Source of the DNA: Clostridium sp.
GTDB taxonomy: Bacteria > Bacillota > Clostridia > Lachnospirales > Lachnospiraceae
NCBI GenBank assembly: GCA_031275405.1
Contig: JAISOV010000048.1
Coordinates: forward strand, 37,635 to 101,634
Reading direction: 5' to 3'
DNA length: 64,000 nt
This document shows, piece by piece, positions 1-8,994 of this stretch. The notes beneath the pieces were generated by a model. It was not told the origin of the DNA. It ran no database searches and worked only from the letters and a program-made list of their open reading frames with translations. A program made the position numbers and the translations under genes. The stretch's first letter is position 1; each line of letters opens with the position of its first letter.

Positions 1-1571
1 ATGATGCCGATGTTTTCGGACATCCCGAACCGCGTCACCATCTTGCGGGCAGTCTTCGTCGCCCTCTTGATGTCGCTGGAAGCCCCGGTGGTAATATCAT
101 GGAAAACGATTTCCTCCGCGATCCGCCCGCCCAAGGACACCATGATGTCCTGCTTCATCTTCCCTTTGGTCAGGAACATCTCATCCCTTTCCGGCAAAGG
201 CATGGTATAACCGGCGGCTCCTACTCCCGTAGGGATGATGGAGACCGTGTAGACCGGGCCGACGTCCGGCAGCACGTGGAACAGGATCGCGTGTCCGGCT
301 TCATGGTACGCCGTGATCCTCTTCTCCTTGTCGGAGATGATACGGCTCTTTTTCTCCGTGCCGATCCCCACTTTCACGAAAGCTTTCCGGATGTCCGCCT
401 GTATCAGATAGCGGCGCCCGACCTTCGCCGCGAAAATAGCCGCCTCGTTGAGCAGATTCTCCAGATCCGCCCCGGTGAAGCCCGCCGTCGTCTGGGCGAT
501 CTGCTTCAGATCCACGTCCTCCCCAAGGGGCTTATTTCTGGAATGAACCTTTAGGATTTCCTCCCTGCCGCCTATATCCGGCGTCCCCACCGCCACTTTG
601 CGGTCAAACCGTCCGGGACGCAGGATAGCGGGGTCGAGAATGTCCACGCGGTTCGTCGCCGCCATCACGATGATCCCCTCGTTCACCCCGAAGCCGTCCA
701 TTTCCACCAGCAGCTGATTCAGCGTCTGCTCCCGCTCGTCATGGCCGCCGCCCATTCCGGTTCCCCGCCGCCTTGCCACCGCGTCGATTTCATCAATGAA
801 AATAATGCAGGGCGCGTTCTTCTTGGCGTCCTCGAACAGATCCCGGACACGGGACGCGCCTACGCCTACGAACATTTCCACGAAATCCGAACCGGAAATA
901 CTGAAAAACGGAACTCCCGCTTCCCCCGCCACCGCCTTGGCAAGCAGGGTCTTACCGGTGCCGGGCGGCCCCTCTAACAGGACTCCTTTGGGGATCCTGG
1001 CTCCTACCATGGTAAATTTTGCCGGTTCTTTCAGGAAATCCACGATCTCCTGAAGCTCTTCCTTCTCTTCCTTCAGGCCCGCGACTTGCCCGAAACCCGT
1101 CTTATTGTCGCCGACGGACAGTCTTGCCCTGTTTTTTCCGAAATTCATCATCTTGCCGCCCGTACTCCCCGCCATGTTCTGCGCGTTGAACATGGAAAAG
1201 AGGAAAATCCCCACCGCGACCACGATCAGCATGGGCAGCAGGTCATTCAGGAACCAGTTCTCCCGCTTTACGTCCTTGACGATGGGATTGAAGCCGTAAC
1301 TTCTGACCATTTCCTCCGCTTCTATGACGTCCGTCACATAAAGCTTCTTGCTGCTCCCGTCCTTCATGGACACCATCAGATACCCGGTCGGCGTCTCCCT
1401 GTTGGGGTAGACGGCGATTTCATCGATCCTGCCCGCTTCCATGTCCACGGCGAACTCGGCTCTGGTGTAGCTTTCCTCCCTGCTTTTGACCAGATTCAGG
1501 ATGGCCGCCACCAGCAGCAGCATGATGAGCAGCATAAAATAAGAATTAAAGATCCTTCCATTCTTTTTCAA
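1..1571 (-). CDS. ftsH: ATP-dependent zinc metalloprotease FtsH (C-terminus cut by window edge)
   Basis: Membrane-anchored AAA+ protease that degrades misfolded and regulatory membrane and cytosolic proteins. About 523 codons are visible. Two N-terminal membrane segments (roughly residues 12-27 and 107-125) flank an extracytoplasmic domain. The AAA module follows, with Walker A GPPGTGKT near residue 202 and Walker [10 protein letters not shown]. The zinc site HEAGH is near residue 420. The reading frame runs off position 1, so the C-terminal part of the peptidase domain is missing. I chose a TTG start because it lies 7 nt after a clean AGGAGG; the first ATG is 12 codons later with no such site. 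It lies directly downstream of hpt and tilS, the usual Firmicutes order. Confidence 0.97.
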   Translation of the reverse strand, partial: MKKNGRIFNSYFMLLIMLLLVAAILNLVKSREESYTRAEFAVDMEAGRIDEIAVYPNRETPTGYLMVSMKDGSSKKLYVTDVIEAEEMVRSYGFNPIVKDVKRENWFLNDLLPMLIVVAVGIFLFSMFNAQNMAGSTGGKMMNFGKNRARLSVGDNKTGFGQVAGLKEEKEELQEIVDFLKEPAKFTMVGARIPKGVLLEGPPGTGKTLLAKAVAGEAGVPFFSISGSDFVEMFVGVGASRVRDLFEDAKKNAPCIIFIDEIDAVARRRGTGMGGGHDEREQTLNQLLVEMDGFGVNEGIIVMAATNRVDILDPAILRPGRFDRKVAVGTPDIGGREEILKVHSRNKPLGEDVDLKQIAQTTAGFTGADLENLLNEAAIFAAKVGRRYLIQADIRKAFVKVGIGTEKKSRIISDKEKRITAYHEAGHAILFHVLPDVGPVYTVSIIPTGVGAAGYTMPLPERDEMFLTKGKMKQDIMVSLGGRIAEEIVFHDITTGASSDIKRATKTARKMVTRFGMSENIGI

Positions 1572-1595
1572 TTCCAAGCCTCCTAAGCTAATCTG

Positions 1596-2120
1596 TCATA
1601 TCCGTTCCAGCACCCCGATATACGGAAGGTTCCGGTACTTCTGATCGTAGTCCAGCCCATAGCCGACCACGAACTCATCCGGGATCTCAAACCCTGTATA
1701 ATCCACTTTCACAGCTGTCACGCGTCTGTCGGGTTTATCCAGCAGGGTACACAGGCGCAGGGATTTCGGTTCCCTGTCTCTTAGCATTTCCAGCAGATAG
1801 TTCAGCGTCCTGCCGGAGTCCACAATATCCTCCACCACGACGACCTCTTTCCCCTTCAAGGATTCATCCAGGTCTTTCGTGATCTTCACGATGCCGCTGG
1901 ATTTGGTGTCGCTTCCATAGCTGGATACGGACATGAAGTCCAAAGACACCGGGATCCGGATCCGCTTGGCCAGTTCACACATGAAAAAGGCGCCGCCTTT
2001 CAGGACACAGAGCAGATGTACCTGCTTCCCCGCGTAATCCGCGCTGATCTGGTCCCCGATCTGCTGAATCCTGTCGTCCACTTCCTTTTCGCTCAAAAGC
2101 ACCCTGATATGTTCCGCCAT
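1596..2120 (-). CDS. hpt: Hypoxanthine phosphoribosyltransferase
   Basis: Purine salvage enzyme transferring phosphoribose from PRPP to hypoxanthine or guanine in the cytoplasm. It has 174 residues, the normal length. The PRPP-binding motif VVVVEDIVDSGRTL is visible, together with the early loop LCVLKGG and the C-terminal purine-binding part with DEFVVGYGLDY. The frame stays open a further 64 codons upstream, but GGAGG just before the ATG at 2120 fixes this start. It is co-directional with tilS upstream and ftsH downstream. In Bacillus the same trio is linked, and HPRT and TilS are reported to cooperate in regulating ftsH there; that link is knowledge of the family and is not shown here. Confidence 0.96.
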   Translation of the reverse strand: MAEHIRVLLSEKEVDDRIQQIGDQISADYAGKQVHLLCVLKGGAFFMCELAKRIRIPVSLDFMSVSSYGSDTKSSGIVKITKDLDESLKGKEVVVVEDIVDSGRTLNYLLEMLRDREPKSLRLCTLLDKPDRRVTAVKVDYTGFEIPDEFVVGYGLDYDQKYRNLPYIGVLERI

Positions 2121-2318
2121 TTTTTCCTCCGTTTCTCCGATCCCATCTTTGCCGTTCCACTTTCTCCGGTTTGCGCGACAGGCGGCTCCCCTGGGCTCCC
2201 CAGCCAGGGCTGCCCTGGACGGCGGCCCTTTCCCGCTTACGCGGCAAGCGGCGGATCTCCCAACGGAAACCGTGCGCAGCCCCCGGACGGGCCATGGCTG
2301 CGAAGCCGCCATGGAAAG

Positions 2319-3887
2319 TCATTGCCTGAACTCCACCCGCAGAATACGCCTGGTATCCCCGGTGATTTTATAATATTCACTTACACGGTATCCCACCACC
2401 CATAAAATATGATTTTCTTCCGCAAGCAGCGGCACCCGATCCCGTTCCCCGGCAGGTATTTTTTCCCCTATCATGTACTCCTTGATTGTCTTACGGGATG
2501 TTCCGGACGGGTTTAGGCTCTTTATCAGAAAATAATCTCCCGTCTGACGAGTTCGCAACATCAGAGGTTTTTTTATTTTATCATAATCAAACGATTTCGT
2601 ATACTGTTTTTCTGGAATCTCTTTGTCTTTTTTGGAAAAAGCGTCATCGTTCAGCAGGGTCAGCCGGACATGTTCGGCAAAAGCGGCGGGACAGCAGCCG
2701 TATGCGCGCATACGGGCCTTGCAATTTTCAGGAAACTTCCCATTTACAGGAAAATCCGGAAGCGTGATCTCTCCGAAAACATAATTTTTAGAGATACTTG
2801 ACTGACTGTACGGGATATTCCCAGGAAGCTGTAACGGAAAAGCGTCTTCCAGGATCACTTCTTCATACTGTCTCCGGCACCGGATCCCATGGGGCAGACA
2901 GATCACGCGGTTTCCGGCTTCCTGAAATAAAGGAAGCAGGCTTGACACATGGCGATAGGTAATGTCTTTCTGTCCGGGAGCCAGGGCTTTCACCATGGCA
3001 AAGAGCAGCCTTTTGCCGATCGCCGGATGGAGACTCGAAAAATCGGCGATCCGGATCCGCAGCCTCGTCTGCTGTGCCGCCGGATTCTGGCAGCCGCCGT
3101 CTCTGTTTCCCGCTTTTTCACAGACCACGCACCGCTCATAGGCCCGCCCGGTCTGCATTTCCAGAAAATCTTCCGTTTCCGCCAGGATGTCCGCCGTCTG
3201 CGCCATGTGGGAAACACAGCCTCTCGCAACGGCTTCCTCCGCGTAGGGCAGAATGTGGCGCCGGATACGGTTCCGGGTATAGGCGTCCGTCCGGTTGGTG
3301 GCGTCCGTCCGGTACGCAATGCCCCGTTCCCTTAAATAAGCCTCGATCTCGCCGCGTTCCAGACACAGGAGCGGGCGGAGGATCTGCCGTCCGCTCCGCC
3401 ACGTCCGCACCGGGCGGATCCCCGCCAGGCCGCCCAGGCCGCTTCCCCGGAACAGATGGAACAGCATGGTTTCCGCCTGGTCGCCCGCGTTATGCGCCAC
3501 CGCAACCTTAGAGGCTCCGGTCTTTTCGGCAACCCTTTCAAAAACTTCCTGCCGGATCAGACGCCCGGCTTCTTCTTCCGACAGCTTCCGCTGTTTTGCC
3601 GCGCCCTTGACATCCGCTTCTTCTAAATAAAAGGGCAGCCCCTGCGCCCGGCACAGCCCCTCCACGAACAGGGCGTCCTGCTCCGCTTCCCTGCGGAGTC
3701 CATGGTTCACATGCGCGACCGCAAGCTCCAGAGGGTATTTTTTGGCCCATTCCAGCAGCACAAACAAGAGGCAGACCGAGTCCGCCCCTCCGGAAACGCC
3801 CGCCACGACCCGGTCTCCCGGCCGCAGCATCCCATGGCGCCGCATATAGCAGCATACCTTTTCCTCTGTCTTGATGACTGGCTTCAT
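2319..3887 (-). CDS. tilS: tRNA(Ile)-lysidine synthase
   Basis: Converts the wobble cytidine of tRNA-Ile(CAU) to lysidine using ATP and lysine, an essential decoding step. It has 522 residues. The PP-loop ATPase motif SGGADS lies at about residues 31-36, followed by VAHVNHGLR. The C-terminal half holds the TilS substrate-binding region ending before VEFRQ. No convincing ribosome site precedes the ATG at 3887; instead a good promoter ends one base upstream of it (see the promoter entry), so the mRNA could be leaderless or begin at an internal ATG at codon 15. The roughly 200 nt between this gene and hpt are GC-rich and hold no gene I can support. Confidence 0.94.
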   Translation of the reverse strand: MKPVIKTEEKVCCYMRRHGMLRPGDRVVAGVSGGADSVCLLFVLLEWAKKYPLELAVAHVNHGLRREAEQDALFVEGLCRAQGLPFYLEEADVKGAAKQRKLSEEEAGRLIRQEVFERVAEKTGASKVAVAHNAGDQAETMLFHLFRGSGLGGLAGIRPVRTWRSGRQILRPLLCLERGEIEAYLRERGIAYRTDATNRTDAYTRNRIRRHILPYAEEAVARGCVSHMAQTADILAETEDFLEMQTGRAYERCVVCEKAGNRDGGCQNPAAQQTRLRIRIADFSSLHPAIGKRLLFAMVKALAPGQKDITYRHVSSLLPLFQEAGNRVICLPHGIRCRRQYEEVILEDAFPLQLPGNIPYSQSSISKNYVFGEITLPDFPVNGKFPENCKARMRAYGCCPAAFAEHVRLTLLNDDAFSKKDKEIPEKQYTKSFDYDKIKKPLMLRTRQTGDYFLIKSLNPSGTSRKTIKEYMIGEKIPAGERDRVPLLAEENHILWVVGYRVSEYYKITGDTRRILRVEFRQ

Positions 3888-3894
3888 ATTTTAT

Positions 3895-3923
3895 ATTATA
3901 GACAATCTTTCGAGAAAAATCAA
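3895..3923 (-). promoter_or_regulatory. Sigma-A-type promoter of tilS
   Basis: On the minus strand, TTGATT (3923-3918) and TATAAT (3900-3895) are separated by exactly 17 nt. The predicted transcription start is at about 3888, directly next to the tilS ATG at 3887. The rest of the stretch to 4136 holds no gene or obvious terminator. Confidence 0.6.
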
Positions 3924-4136
3924 GTCTTACGTTTCTGCGGGGAAGGGGGTTCCAGAGCCGCCAAGAATGTCTGCCTACAACAGAACCACAGAAACGCGCT
4001 TCCGTCCTTTGGTAATGATGGATACATCTTACATCAGTTTTCCGCATTTACGCAAAACTCGAAACTTTCCGGGAGATCAGAAGCCCTGTTCCAAACCGGC
4101 AGGAAGAAGGACAGTCTAGTGCCGATAACGTTCTGA

Positions 4137-5882
4137 TCAAGCCTGATTACTCGAAACCAGCCCATAAACATAATTGCTGAAATCCATCAAAGTATCCATT
4201 GTCAGGAATTTGTTGATATCCAGACTACAGTTCATGGTCTCCTCAATTTCACACATAAAAGAAGTCAGCTCTATGGAATCAAAATTCAGTTTCTCAGAAA
4301 ATAAATCGTTTGATGAAACGTAGGCCTTAAAATATAACCTCTCCATCAGTATTGTGCGTAATTTATTATTAATTTCCATCAAGCAAGCATGTTGAACAAT
4401 TTTTGACCGATCTATTTTATTGATTGAAGTTTTAGGCAGTTGGACATCGCCAATTATAATATGCCTAATTTTTTTATAAATAGGTTGTCCATCATTGTAT
4501 CTATCTATATTTTTCAACAGCTCATCACGATAAGATATTACATCCTCGCAATATAGGTAAAGTGAGAGCGATCTATCATCAACAGAATATATCGCACATT
4601 CCATCACCCCAGGAAATCTACACACTGCTTCTTCGATTTCTTCCGGTATGATTTTTTTCCCTGACGATAGCACTATCACGTTTTTTATCCTTCCGGTAAT
4701 ATAAAGCAATCCATTGTGGCCTATGTAGCCGATATCACCGGTTCGGAACCATCCATCCGCATAAGCATTTTCTGTAAGCTCGGCTTCTTTATAGTAACCC
4801 AGCATAAGATTTTCTCCACGTATGCATATCTCCCCATTTATGATATTAAGCTCATGGCATTTCGCAGGACTCCCTACATTTTCAAAGTCAACTTTAGCCG
4901 TTTTGGAGTTGTTGACTGATATTAACGGAGCTGCTTCTGACATCCCATAGCCTCGTATAACTTCTATGCCTATATCGTGATATCCCTGTAGAATTTGTAT
5001 GTTATTTTTTGCTCCGCCACAGATAAAACGAAATAAATTAGTTCCGAAATACTCCTGTACATTGCTGATGACTCCATTGGCTAATTTACTTTGACAGCGA
5101 TTGTATAAATAATTTAGTATAGATGGAACCACGCAAATATAATGAGGGTTATACATAAGCAGTTCTTTTTCAATATAATTGGAACCGCCGGATATATATG
5201 TAGGGTTACCTATATAAGCTCCAAGTAATATAACACACACGAAAGCATAAATGTGAAATAATGGCAATACAAGCAGCTGGGTAATGCCGTGGGACTTTTC
5301 ATCACTGAATACTTCATTTGTAAATGCCATCAGACAGTTAAGCAATGCGCGCCCAGAAAGCATAACTTTTTTCTTACTGCCTTGAGATGTGCCTGATGTA
5401 GTAATGATAATTCTCATCCCATCAAAAGAATAATCATCAAAAATAAAATCTGTTTCTTCAGCATGGACTTCACAACATTTGTTTATATTGACAAATTTCA
5501 GCGGATTGATATGTTTTTTTATTTTTTCTATTTTATTCTGATAAAAATGATCATAAAGTATCAGATCAATGCCTGTTTTATCAAAAAAATTTAAAAGCCA
5601 TTCGTCACTGCTGTCACCGTCCACTAAAAACAATCTGCCTGCTCCACACAAACATGCCGTCATGACCAGGATGTACTCATAGCTGTTTTTAGCAACAACA
5701 GCAATCATACCGCCGTCAGAAATACGATAAATATAATTAGACATTTTTACCATGTCAGCGTAAAACCTTCCAAATGATATTTTTTTCATCTCCTGCCCAT
5801 TGACATATTGAAAAGCTTCCATTTCGCCAAATTTTGTTTGGGACTGAAAAAACAATTCTCTGAAAGTAGTCGGCTCACTCAT
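4137..5882 (-). CDS. Adenylate-forming ligase fused to acyl/peptidyl carrier domain
   Basis: Predicted to activate a carboxylic or amino acid as the adenylate and load it on its own carrier domain. It has 581 residues. The ANL core is visible as TTSGTSQGSKK (161-171), GYGMSEAAPL, and WFRTGDIGY followed by the hinge region, with the catalytic-type lysine in INKIDR at about 489. The last 75 residues look like a carrier protein with KLNFDSIELTSF, where Ser536 is the expected phosphopantetheine site. The start overlaps the end of the ABC ATPase gene and follows GGGAGC. It is the last gene of the operon that begins at 12366. Ligase plus carrier domain next to a peptide-maturation system is unusual. 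The substrate cannot be read from the sequence; a fatty, hydroxy or amino acid are all possible. Confidence 0.85.
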   Translation of the reverse strand: MSEPTTFRELFFQSQTKFGEMEAFQYVNGQEMKKISFGRFYADMVKMSNYIYRISDGGMIAVVAKNSYEYILVMTACLCGAGRLFLVDGDSSDEWLLNFFDKTGIDLILYDHFYQNKIEKIKKHINPLKFVNINKCCEVHAEETDFIFDDYSFDGMRIIITTSGTSQGSKKKVMLSGRALLNCLMAFTNEVFSDEKSHGITQLLVLPLFHIYAFVCVILLGAYIGNPTYISGGSNYIEKELLMYNPHYICVVPSILNYLYNRCQSKLANGVISNVQEYFGTNLFRFICGGAKNNIQILQGYHDIGIEVIRGYGMSEAAPLISVNNSKTAKVDFENVGSPAKCHELNIINGEICIRGENLMLGYYKEAELTENAYADGWFRTGDIGYIGHNGLLYITGRIKNVIVLSSGKKIIPEEIEEAVCRFPGVMECAIYSVDDRSLSLYLYCEDVISYRDELLKNIDRYNDGQPIYKKIRHIIIGDVQLPKTSINKIDRSKIVQHACLMEINNKLRTILMERLYFKAYVSSNDLFSEKLNFDSIELTSFMCEIEETMNCSLDINKFLTMDTLMDFSNYVYGLVSSNQA

Positions 5883-6555
5883 CTCTGCTCCCATCTGCCA
5901 TTCTCATGCTTGCATCCGCATAGCTTTTCACAATATCATCATGTGAAACAAGAATAGCGGTCATATGATTCTCCAGTATCAGCTTACGTAATTGCTCCAG
6001 GAACAGCACACTGTTTTCTTGATCCAGGCTCGCCGTGGGTTCGTCGCACAGAACGATTTTAGGCTTGTCAATGATGGCACGGATAATCGCAATTCTCTGC
6101 TGCTCGCCGCCGGAAAGGCTTTTCAGTTCCCTCTCCTGAATCTGCCCCAGACCCATGACCTCCAGATAATAGCTGATACGTTCGTCAGTCTCTTTGGTTA
6201 CTTTTTTGTTTTTAGCGTATAGTGGCACACAGATATTCTGCTTTACGTTCATAAAAGAAAACAGGTTCAATCCTTGAAAGATCATACTGATATGATGCAG
6301 CCTGAAAGCATCTTTCTCCTTTGACGATAATTGATAAACCGACGTGCCAAAGACAGAAACCTCCCCGGAATCGATTCTCGACAATAATCCGGCTATCGCA
6401 TAAAGCAGGGTCGTCTTGCCGGAACCGGAAGATCCCGAAATCGCTGTAATCTTATTTTCTTCAAAGGAACAGGATATTTCATTTAATAAATTCCGCTTAT
6501 TACATCCATCTTTCACTGAATACAGCACCTTATTTAACGCTACTGCCACTGACAT
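5875..6555 (-). CDS. ABC transporter ATP-binding protein (LolD/MacB type)
   Basis: ATPase subunit for the FtsX-like permease encoded just upstream. It has 226 residues. Walker A GSSGSGKTT, signature LSGGEQQR, Walker B IVLCDEPTASLD and the switch histidine in VSHDD are all present, in the spacing of the LolD/MacB subfamily. The start at 6555 follows AAGGAGG by 11 nt. The frame is open to 6645, but that extension overlaps the permease gene and has no ribosome site. The coding end overlaps the ligase start by 8 nt, which shows translational coupling. Together with the permease it probably exports the modified peptide or provides self-protection; this is inference. Confidence 0.92.
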   Translation of the reverse strand: MSVAVALNKVLYSVKDGCNKRNLLNEISCSFEENKITAISGSSGSGKTTLLYAIAGLLSRIDSGEVSVFGTSVYQLSSKEKDAFRLHHISMIFQGLNLFSFMNVKQNICVPLYAKNKKVTKETDERISYYLEVMGLGQIQERELKSLSGGEQQRIAIIRAIIDKPKIVLCDEPTASLDQENSVLFLEQLRKLILENHMTAILVSHDDIVKSYADASMRMADGSRDE

Positions 6556-6580
6556 AACGATACAATCCTCCTTCATAAAA

Positions 6581-8458
6581 TCAGTCATTCGCCATGTTAC
6601 GGAGAAAACCAACGATCTGCGTGTGCGTCGCCCGTATGCAGCCAATGAAAATCAGCACGGGTAATGTTAGCAAGAGAACAGTCTCCGTAACCACCACAGG
6701 TATCGGGTATGTGATGCCCTCCGGATAATAATACGGAGACATCAGAATAGCGCAGGCTACCGTTGAAAGGACACCTGCCAGCGGAATGCCGATGATCAAC
6801 GCAAAAATTACAGTCTGCAGAAAGTGAACGATAAAAATGCCATTTGCCGTGCCACCTGTTAAGCCCATCGCGCACAGCTTGATATAATCAGCTTTCTTCT
6901 CACTGGAGATAAAAAACACGTAATTCAGCAGCATGATCAAAGCACAGACAAAAGTAAGGTTTGCCGCCAGTTCAATCAACTCTGTACTTTTCACCACCTC
7001 ATCGTAACTGGCTCTTTCCAGTTCCTCTTTAGACTGTATGACGGCATGAGACGAAAAAGCCGAGGTCTCAAAACCGGTTAACGAAAAAGCAATATTGGCA
7101 TACCCTTTCAGTCCAAGGACTGCTTCCAGAAAAGCATTGCTGACAAGGCAGCTGACCTCATTGAAATGATTGAGATAACAGCCTGCCACGATTTCAAAGT
7201 TGATACTGACGCCATTGATAGAGGCTGTAAACGTTCTGCCAATATCTTCACGGGTAATCAGGTTTTCTGGAAAAATAACACCATTCCAGTCCTTATCATC
7301 AATTCTTGACAGCAGCTCCTCTATGCCGAAACCTGAGAGTGTATCGTTTAGATGTATCGTTTCATATGGTTGTTTCAGAAATTCCGAGTTTATCCCTTGC
7401 GCCCAGATATTCCCTGCCGTGGTGGAACCCGCTAAAAATTTCAGCATATATAAATCATCGGACTTGAGTTGTTCTTCTGTCAGCTGAAATGGCTCATCAA
7501 ATAAGGCGAGTGATTCATAATGAACAGTCTCTTTCGACACCCGTCCAGCCGCCTGCCTGGTGGACAGATAAAGAGACTGTAGTCCGATGGTAAGCATAAC
7601 ACTAAAGACTATCATCTTGGCTAATGTTTTCGTTCTTTTATAACTGGATTCGCTTAATGCCTGTGATAAACGGAAGATACCGGAACCTGACAGCTTTCCC
7701 GCTAAGATTTCCACATAATTGAAAACATAAAAAAGGAACTCCTGTAAAAAGAAATAAGCCACAATAAGCAGTAATTGTATGGATTGGATAAAAAGAGGAT
7801 CCATCTTGGCTCTGCTGACAAAAAAAACGAACAGTAAAATAACCACTCCAACAGTTGTTTTACCGATGCTTAGCCTGGATTTAGAATCGACCCACGTATC
7901 AGCCCTCAGCCATTCTATGGGAGATAAAATATTGGCCTTTTGAAATGTTCTGGTAACGGAAAACAGAACTACAAAAAAGTGAATCGCGGCTGCTCCGATG
8001 AGACTGGCCAAGGTCAGATGTCCGTCTGGAAAGCCCAACTGCCGTGCGATCATCAGGTATAGTACTTCACCAAAAACAAGCCCCGCAGGAATCGCAATGA
8101 CCTGCATCCTGAACATCTCTGCCAGGTAAATCCTGTAGAGCATACGCTTGCTGATACCTGCTAAACGTATATTGATATGAAACGTGCTGCGCCCATCATA
8201 TAAGGAATGAAACAGCATACGGATGACCCACTGAAAAAAAAGAATGACAATAATGCATATCGATATCATCAAAAATATAATTGCCATAGACTGCTCATAA
8301 TCTCTGGAACTCAATGACGCATTGATGATGCTGTTGTTTAGGCTGGTAGAAATCATTAAAAATATAAAAATAACAATGATATTTACCATATAGGCTAGCA
8401 GTAAAAAGAACTGCTTTCTCTTTTCACTTTTATACAGGCACCTTGCTAATTCCTTCAT
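6581..8458 (-). CDS. FtsX-like ABC transporter permease
   Basis: Large integral membrane protein of 625 residues. N-terminal hydrophobic segments start at about residue 20. An extracytoplasmic domain lies near the middle (about residues 320-460), and three or four membrane segments form the FtsX-like C-terminus. This is the layout of bacitracin/lantibiotic-resistance and MacB/FtsX-type permeases that pair with LolD-type ATPases. The start at 8458 follows a GGGGGAG stretch; 53 upstream in-frame codons lack a ribosome site and are left out. It lies between the precursor peptides and its ATPase. Export of the mature peptide or immunity to it are equally plausible. Confidence 0.85.
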   Translation of the reverse strand: MKELARCLYKSEKRKQFFLLLAYMVNIIVIFIFLMISTSLNNSIINASLSSRDYEQSMAIIFLMISICIIVILFFQWVIRMLFHSLYDGRSTFHINIRLAGISKRMLYRIYLAEMFRMQVIAIPAGLVFGEVLYLMIARQLGFPDGHLTLASLIGAAAIHFFVVLFSVTRTFQKANILSPIEWLRADTWVDSKSRLSIGKTTVGVVILLFVFFVSRAKMDPLFIQSIQLLLIVAYFFLQEFLFYVFNYVEILAGKLSGSGIFRLSQALSESSYKRTKTLAKMIVFSVMLTIGLQSLYLSTRQAAGRVSKETVHYESLALFDEPFQLTEEQLKSDDLYMLKFLAGSTTAGNIWAQGINSEFLKQPYETIHLNDTLSGFGIEELLSRIDDKDWNGVIFPENLITREDIGRTFTASINGVSINFEIVAGCYLNHFNEVSCLVSNAFLEAVLGLKGYANIAFSLTGFETSAFSSHAVIQSKEELERASYDEVVKSTELIELAANLTFVCALIMLLNYVFFISSEKKADYIKLCAMGLTGGTANGIFIVHFLQTVIFALIIGIPLAGVLSTVACAILMSPYYYPEGITYPIPVVVTETVLLLTLPVLIFIGCIRATHTQIVGFLRNMAND

Positions 8459-8495
8459 CCTTTGATCTCCCCCCTCCTTGATCAAGTAGTACTGC

Positions 8496-8531
8496 CAATG
8501 ATTTCTGCTGTTCTTAAGCCAAAAATCATTG
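8496..8531. other. Stem-loop between precursor genes and transporter genes
   Basis: A perfect 9-bp inverted repeat, CAATGATTT with AAATCATTG, is separated by 18 nt inside the 200-nt gap between precursor 2 and the permease gene. No run of T follows on the minus strand, so it is more likely a partial attenuator or RNA-stabilising hairpin than a full terminator. Such a site would favour abundant precursor mRNA relative to transporter mRNA. Confidence 0.4.
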
Positions 8532-8660
8532 ACAGTATTTATAGCGCAATAACTTTGACAGTACACATAATGCCCCTGCGGATCATTTTTCTGTAGGACA
8601 CATCTGTTATTTTTCAAACAGTTGGCATTGAGTTTTTAGTGATTTTTGAAACTCATCGGC

Positions 8661-8762
8661 TTAACCTTTGCAGCAAAATATTGTACCCATGCTACTAGGA
8701 GTCACAATTTCTTCAATTTCTTCAAAAGTTTCATAAACTTGTACATCTTCCTGTTCTTTCAT
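8661..8762 (-). CDS. Candidate RiPP precursor peptide 2 (33 aa)
   Basis: Tiny acidic peptide with its own strong ribosome site (AAAGGAGG before the ATG). The leader-like part carries FEEIEEIVTP, identical in the neighbouring peptide, and the tail reads SSMGTIFCCKG. Two adjacent cysteines, a shared leader and a short variable C-terminus are the usual signs of a modified peptide precursor. No gene database naming is possible from sequence alone. The tail after TP is the likely core. Modification by the radical SAM enzyme encoded upstream is inferred from the operon. Confidence 0.8.
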   Translation of the reverse strand: MKEQEDVQVYETFEEIEEIVTPSSMGTIFCCKG

Positions 8763-8811
8763 GTCGAAAACCTCCTTTCTGTTTACTATGCTGCTGATTG
8801 TGGCGGTAATA

Positions 8812-8922
8812 TTACGCGTAGCAACAACCTATAGTACCCCATCCGCCGGGTGTTACGATTTCTTCGATTTCTTCAAATAAATCGAAAATCATAACTTCTT
8901 CATCCTGCAATTTGTTTTCCAT
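8812..8922 (-). CDS. Candidate RiPP precursor peptide 1 (36 aa)
   Basis: Paralogue of the 33-residue peptide that follows it. It shares FEEIEEIVTP and a GTIxCC tail, here GGWGTIGCCYA. The start follows AAGGAGGG by 7 nt. The leader is strongly acidic (EEV..FDLFEEIEEI), typical of a recognition helix for a RiPP-recognition domain. Position 3 of the core is Trp here but Met in peptide 2, and the residue before CC is Gly here but Phe there. The pair lies immediately downstream of the protease gene and upstream of the exporter genes. The next upstream gene ends at 8995. Confidence 0.82.
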   Translation of the reverse strand: MENKLQDEEVMIFDLFEEIEEIVTPGGWGTIGCCYA

Positions 8923-8994
8923 AAGCATCCCTCCTTTCTTTACGGTATTCGTATACTGTCAAAAAGTTATCCGTAGGGCTGATATAAGATCTAA

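Noticed and set aside
8459..8617. N-terminal extension of the FtsX-like permease by 53 residues, or a third precursor
   Set aside because: No ribosome site, a stem-loop lies within it, and the text lacks the shared leader block.
8661..8922. Lanthipeptide or thiopeptide pathway for the CC peptides
   Set aside because: No LanB, LanC, LanM or YcaO-like gene in the window; the maturase genes point to radical SAM chemistry.
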